Positions 62,584 to 64,000 of a DNA stretch of 64,000 nucleotides are shown here, one piece after another. The notes under the pieces were generated by a model. That model was not told where the DNA came from, did no database searches, and worked only from the letters and a program-made list of their open reading frames with translations. Position numbers and translations under genes: made by a program. Positions within the stretch are counted from its first letter, which is position 1. Every line of letters begins with the position of its first letter. The stretch lies in assembly GCA_029007845.1 (NCBI GenBank), contig JAQXIP010000110.1, positions 1-64,000 of the forward strand, read 5' to 3'. The DNA comes from Clostridiales bacterium (lineage in GTDB: Bacteria > Bacillota > Clostridia > Lachnospirales > Lachnospiraceae).

Positions 62584-62654
62584 CGAACATAGTTTCGAAA
62601 AAGGGTTTGACAAACAGATGTTCGTGTTTTATAATATATTCAAACAGGTGTTCG
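62584..62654. promoter_or_regulatory. lexA/yneA divergent SOS control region: three LexA boxes around a consensus promoter
   Basis: CGAACATAGTTTCG (62584), CAAACAGATGTTCG (62611), CAAACAGGTGTTCG (62641); TTGACA 62607 -17- TATAAT 62630. Confidence 0.85.
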
Positions 62655-62687
62655 AGTGTTTTTAGTCAATCTTAGGAGGAATGTGCT

Positions 62688-63056
62688 ATGTATAATCAGA
62701 TTATGTTTGGGAATCCATTTGCAGGGTTCTTTCAGAAATCGAAATCAGGTTTTCTGCATGGAATGCTTATTGTATTTGTTTTAGCAGTTTGTGTCTGTTT
62801 CCTTGGGCATCATGTAACAAAAGCAGACCGTCCACACAGCCAGAAGTTGATTACAAAAGTAGAAGTAAAAGCGGGAGACAGCGTATGGCAGATTGCAGAG
62901 CAGTATTATTCCAGTGAATTTGGCTCTCTGAATGACTATATACAGGAGATAGAAGACATTAACGGTATTTCTGCCGAGTACGTTCAGGCAGGAGGATGTC
63001 TTACTATCCCTTACTACGAGGAATCCTATGATGAAACTTCTATAAATTACCAATAA
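62688..63056 (+). CDS. LysM-domain protein, YneA-like SOS cell division suppressor
   Basis: N-terminal TM then EVKAGDSVWQIAEQYYS LysM; divergent from lexA with LexA boxes. Confidence 0.8.
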   Translation: MYNQIMFGNPFAGFFQKSKSGFLHGMLIVFVLAVCVCFLGHHVTKADRPHSQKLITKVEVKAGDSVWQIAEQYYSSEFGSLNDYIQEIEDINGISAEYVQAGGCLTIPYYEESYDETSINYQ

Positions 63057-63141
63057 TTAGTCAAAATGTGCCATACTTTTAACACCTTTGTTTTTTAGAA
63101 TCATCGATAGATGATGACAAGAGATAAAGGTGGTTATATAT

Positions 63142-64000
63142 ATGTTTTCAAAGATTTCTAACAATCCCGATTTTAACTTCAGTTTCAAAAAGTGGATTTG
63201 TTCCTGTTCCGTTGCACTGCTTTCCGGAATGTTGGTTTCTTCTCCTGTGTTGGCATCGAACCAGTCGGAATCTTTACCTGCGGATATCGCGTTGGCTTCC
63301 GAGATTGTGCCGCCCGAAGGAGATGCGATTGCCGCAGCAAGCTATTCAGGAGTATCTGTTTTTACTTTAAATGATCCGGATCAGATTACAGTTACGATGA
63401 ATGGTGTTGAAAAAAAGTATACCGGCAAATGTTATAATAACATCAGCTTCAACACAGATCCCATTGATTTATCTTCCACACCGGCAATTGTGAAAAATTC
63501 GGTATTATATGTTCCTGCCAAAAAAGTATTTTCAGAGGTGCTTCATACAGGCTACTCCTTTAATGAGACAAGCAGGACATTAACTCTTTCCCAGTTTAAC
63601 CGGACACTCAGTATGAAACTGGATGATAAAAAAGTAACATTAACAACCGATACAAAAACAATATCGAAAACGATAAGTGCTGCACCTTTTCTGGTTCAAT
63701 ATTCCATTGCTCCTGAAAACACAACCAGTGATATTATGGTTCCAGTTAGTTCGGTATGTTCCCTTTTAGGATATCAGTATTCTTCTGGAGAGAATTCCCA
63801 AAAACTGATTACGACCGATATTGCCCCTTCCGACAATCTGACAATCTATCAGACAATCCAATCACCCGTTCACAGGCTGTCTGATTTTAATACTTATCAA
63901 AATATGATTTATAATATGCGGGTTTCTGGTAATGCTACGGAAGATGTTTTCTTCGTTAATAATATCTATTCTTTTAAGGATTTGATGCAGTATTCAGTAG
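63142..64000 (+). CDS. Secreted protein with copper-amine-oxidase-N-like stalk domain, truncated by window end (absent from ORF track)
   Basis: Signal peptide VALLSGMLVSSPVLA; VLYVPAKKVFSEVLHTGYSFNETSRTLTLSQFNRTL stalk repeats; frame open to base 64000. Confidence 0.75.
   Translation, partial: MFSKISNNPDFNFSFKKWICSCSVALLSGMLVSSPVLASNQSESLPADIALASEIVPPEGDAIAAASYSGVSVFTLNDPDQITVTMNGVEKKYTGKCYNNISFNTDPIDLSSTPAIVKNSVLYVPAKKVFSEVLHTGYSFNETSRTLTLSQFNRTLSMKLDDKKVTLTTDTKTISKTISAAPFLVQYSIAPENTTSDIMVPVSSVCSLLGYQYSSGENSQKLITTDIAPSDNLTIYQTIQSPVHRLSDFNTYQNMIYNMRVSGNATEDVFFVNNIYSFKDLMQYSV

Overview
Chromosomal window from a low-to-mid GC Firmicute, most likely Lachnospiraceae/Clostridia judging by gene content. 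It is densely coding and almost entirely on the + strand. Recognisable modules, in order: GGDEF protein (cut at the left edge), MBL hydrolase, ACT/PFL pair, pepD, small alarmone synthetase, RNA modification genes, recU; a pst-phoU-phoBR phosphate module; a his cluster (hisZGD / hisB-hisA-like-hisF-like::hisIE); alaS, rpsU, yqfCD-phoH-ybeY; flippase, MATE and flavoproteins; a decayed AAA-ATPase two-gene locus; proB-DUF896-fcl-proA; miaB; a SNF2 helicase; TIGR03960/TIGR03936-rng-rplU-prp-rpmA-obg-yhbY-nadD-yqeK-rsfS; and lexA divergent from a yneA-like LysM gene. Most notable observations: (1) the PstS-like protein has its two halves in circularly permuted order; (2) a HisA-like protein and a HisF-like domain fused to HisIE have both lost their catalytic Asp residues, suggesting a pseudoenzyme pair; (3) two copies of a ~216 bp palindromic MITE with GTAACAG ends and 8 bp target duplications, features matching the IS66 family, both lie about 28 bp upstream of a sigma-A promoter; (4) poly(A) +1 frameshifts in pstB and in an AAA ATPase whose partner gene is truncated; (5) a 38-aa membrane ORF between phoU and phoB, plus rpsU, are both missing from the supplied ORF track. 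No CRISPR array, tRNA or rRNA was found.
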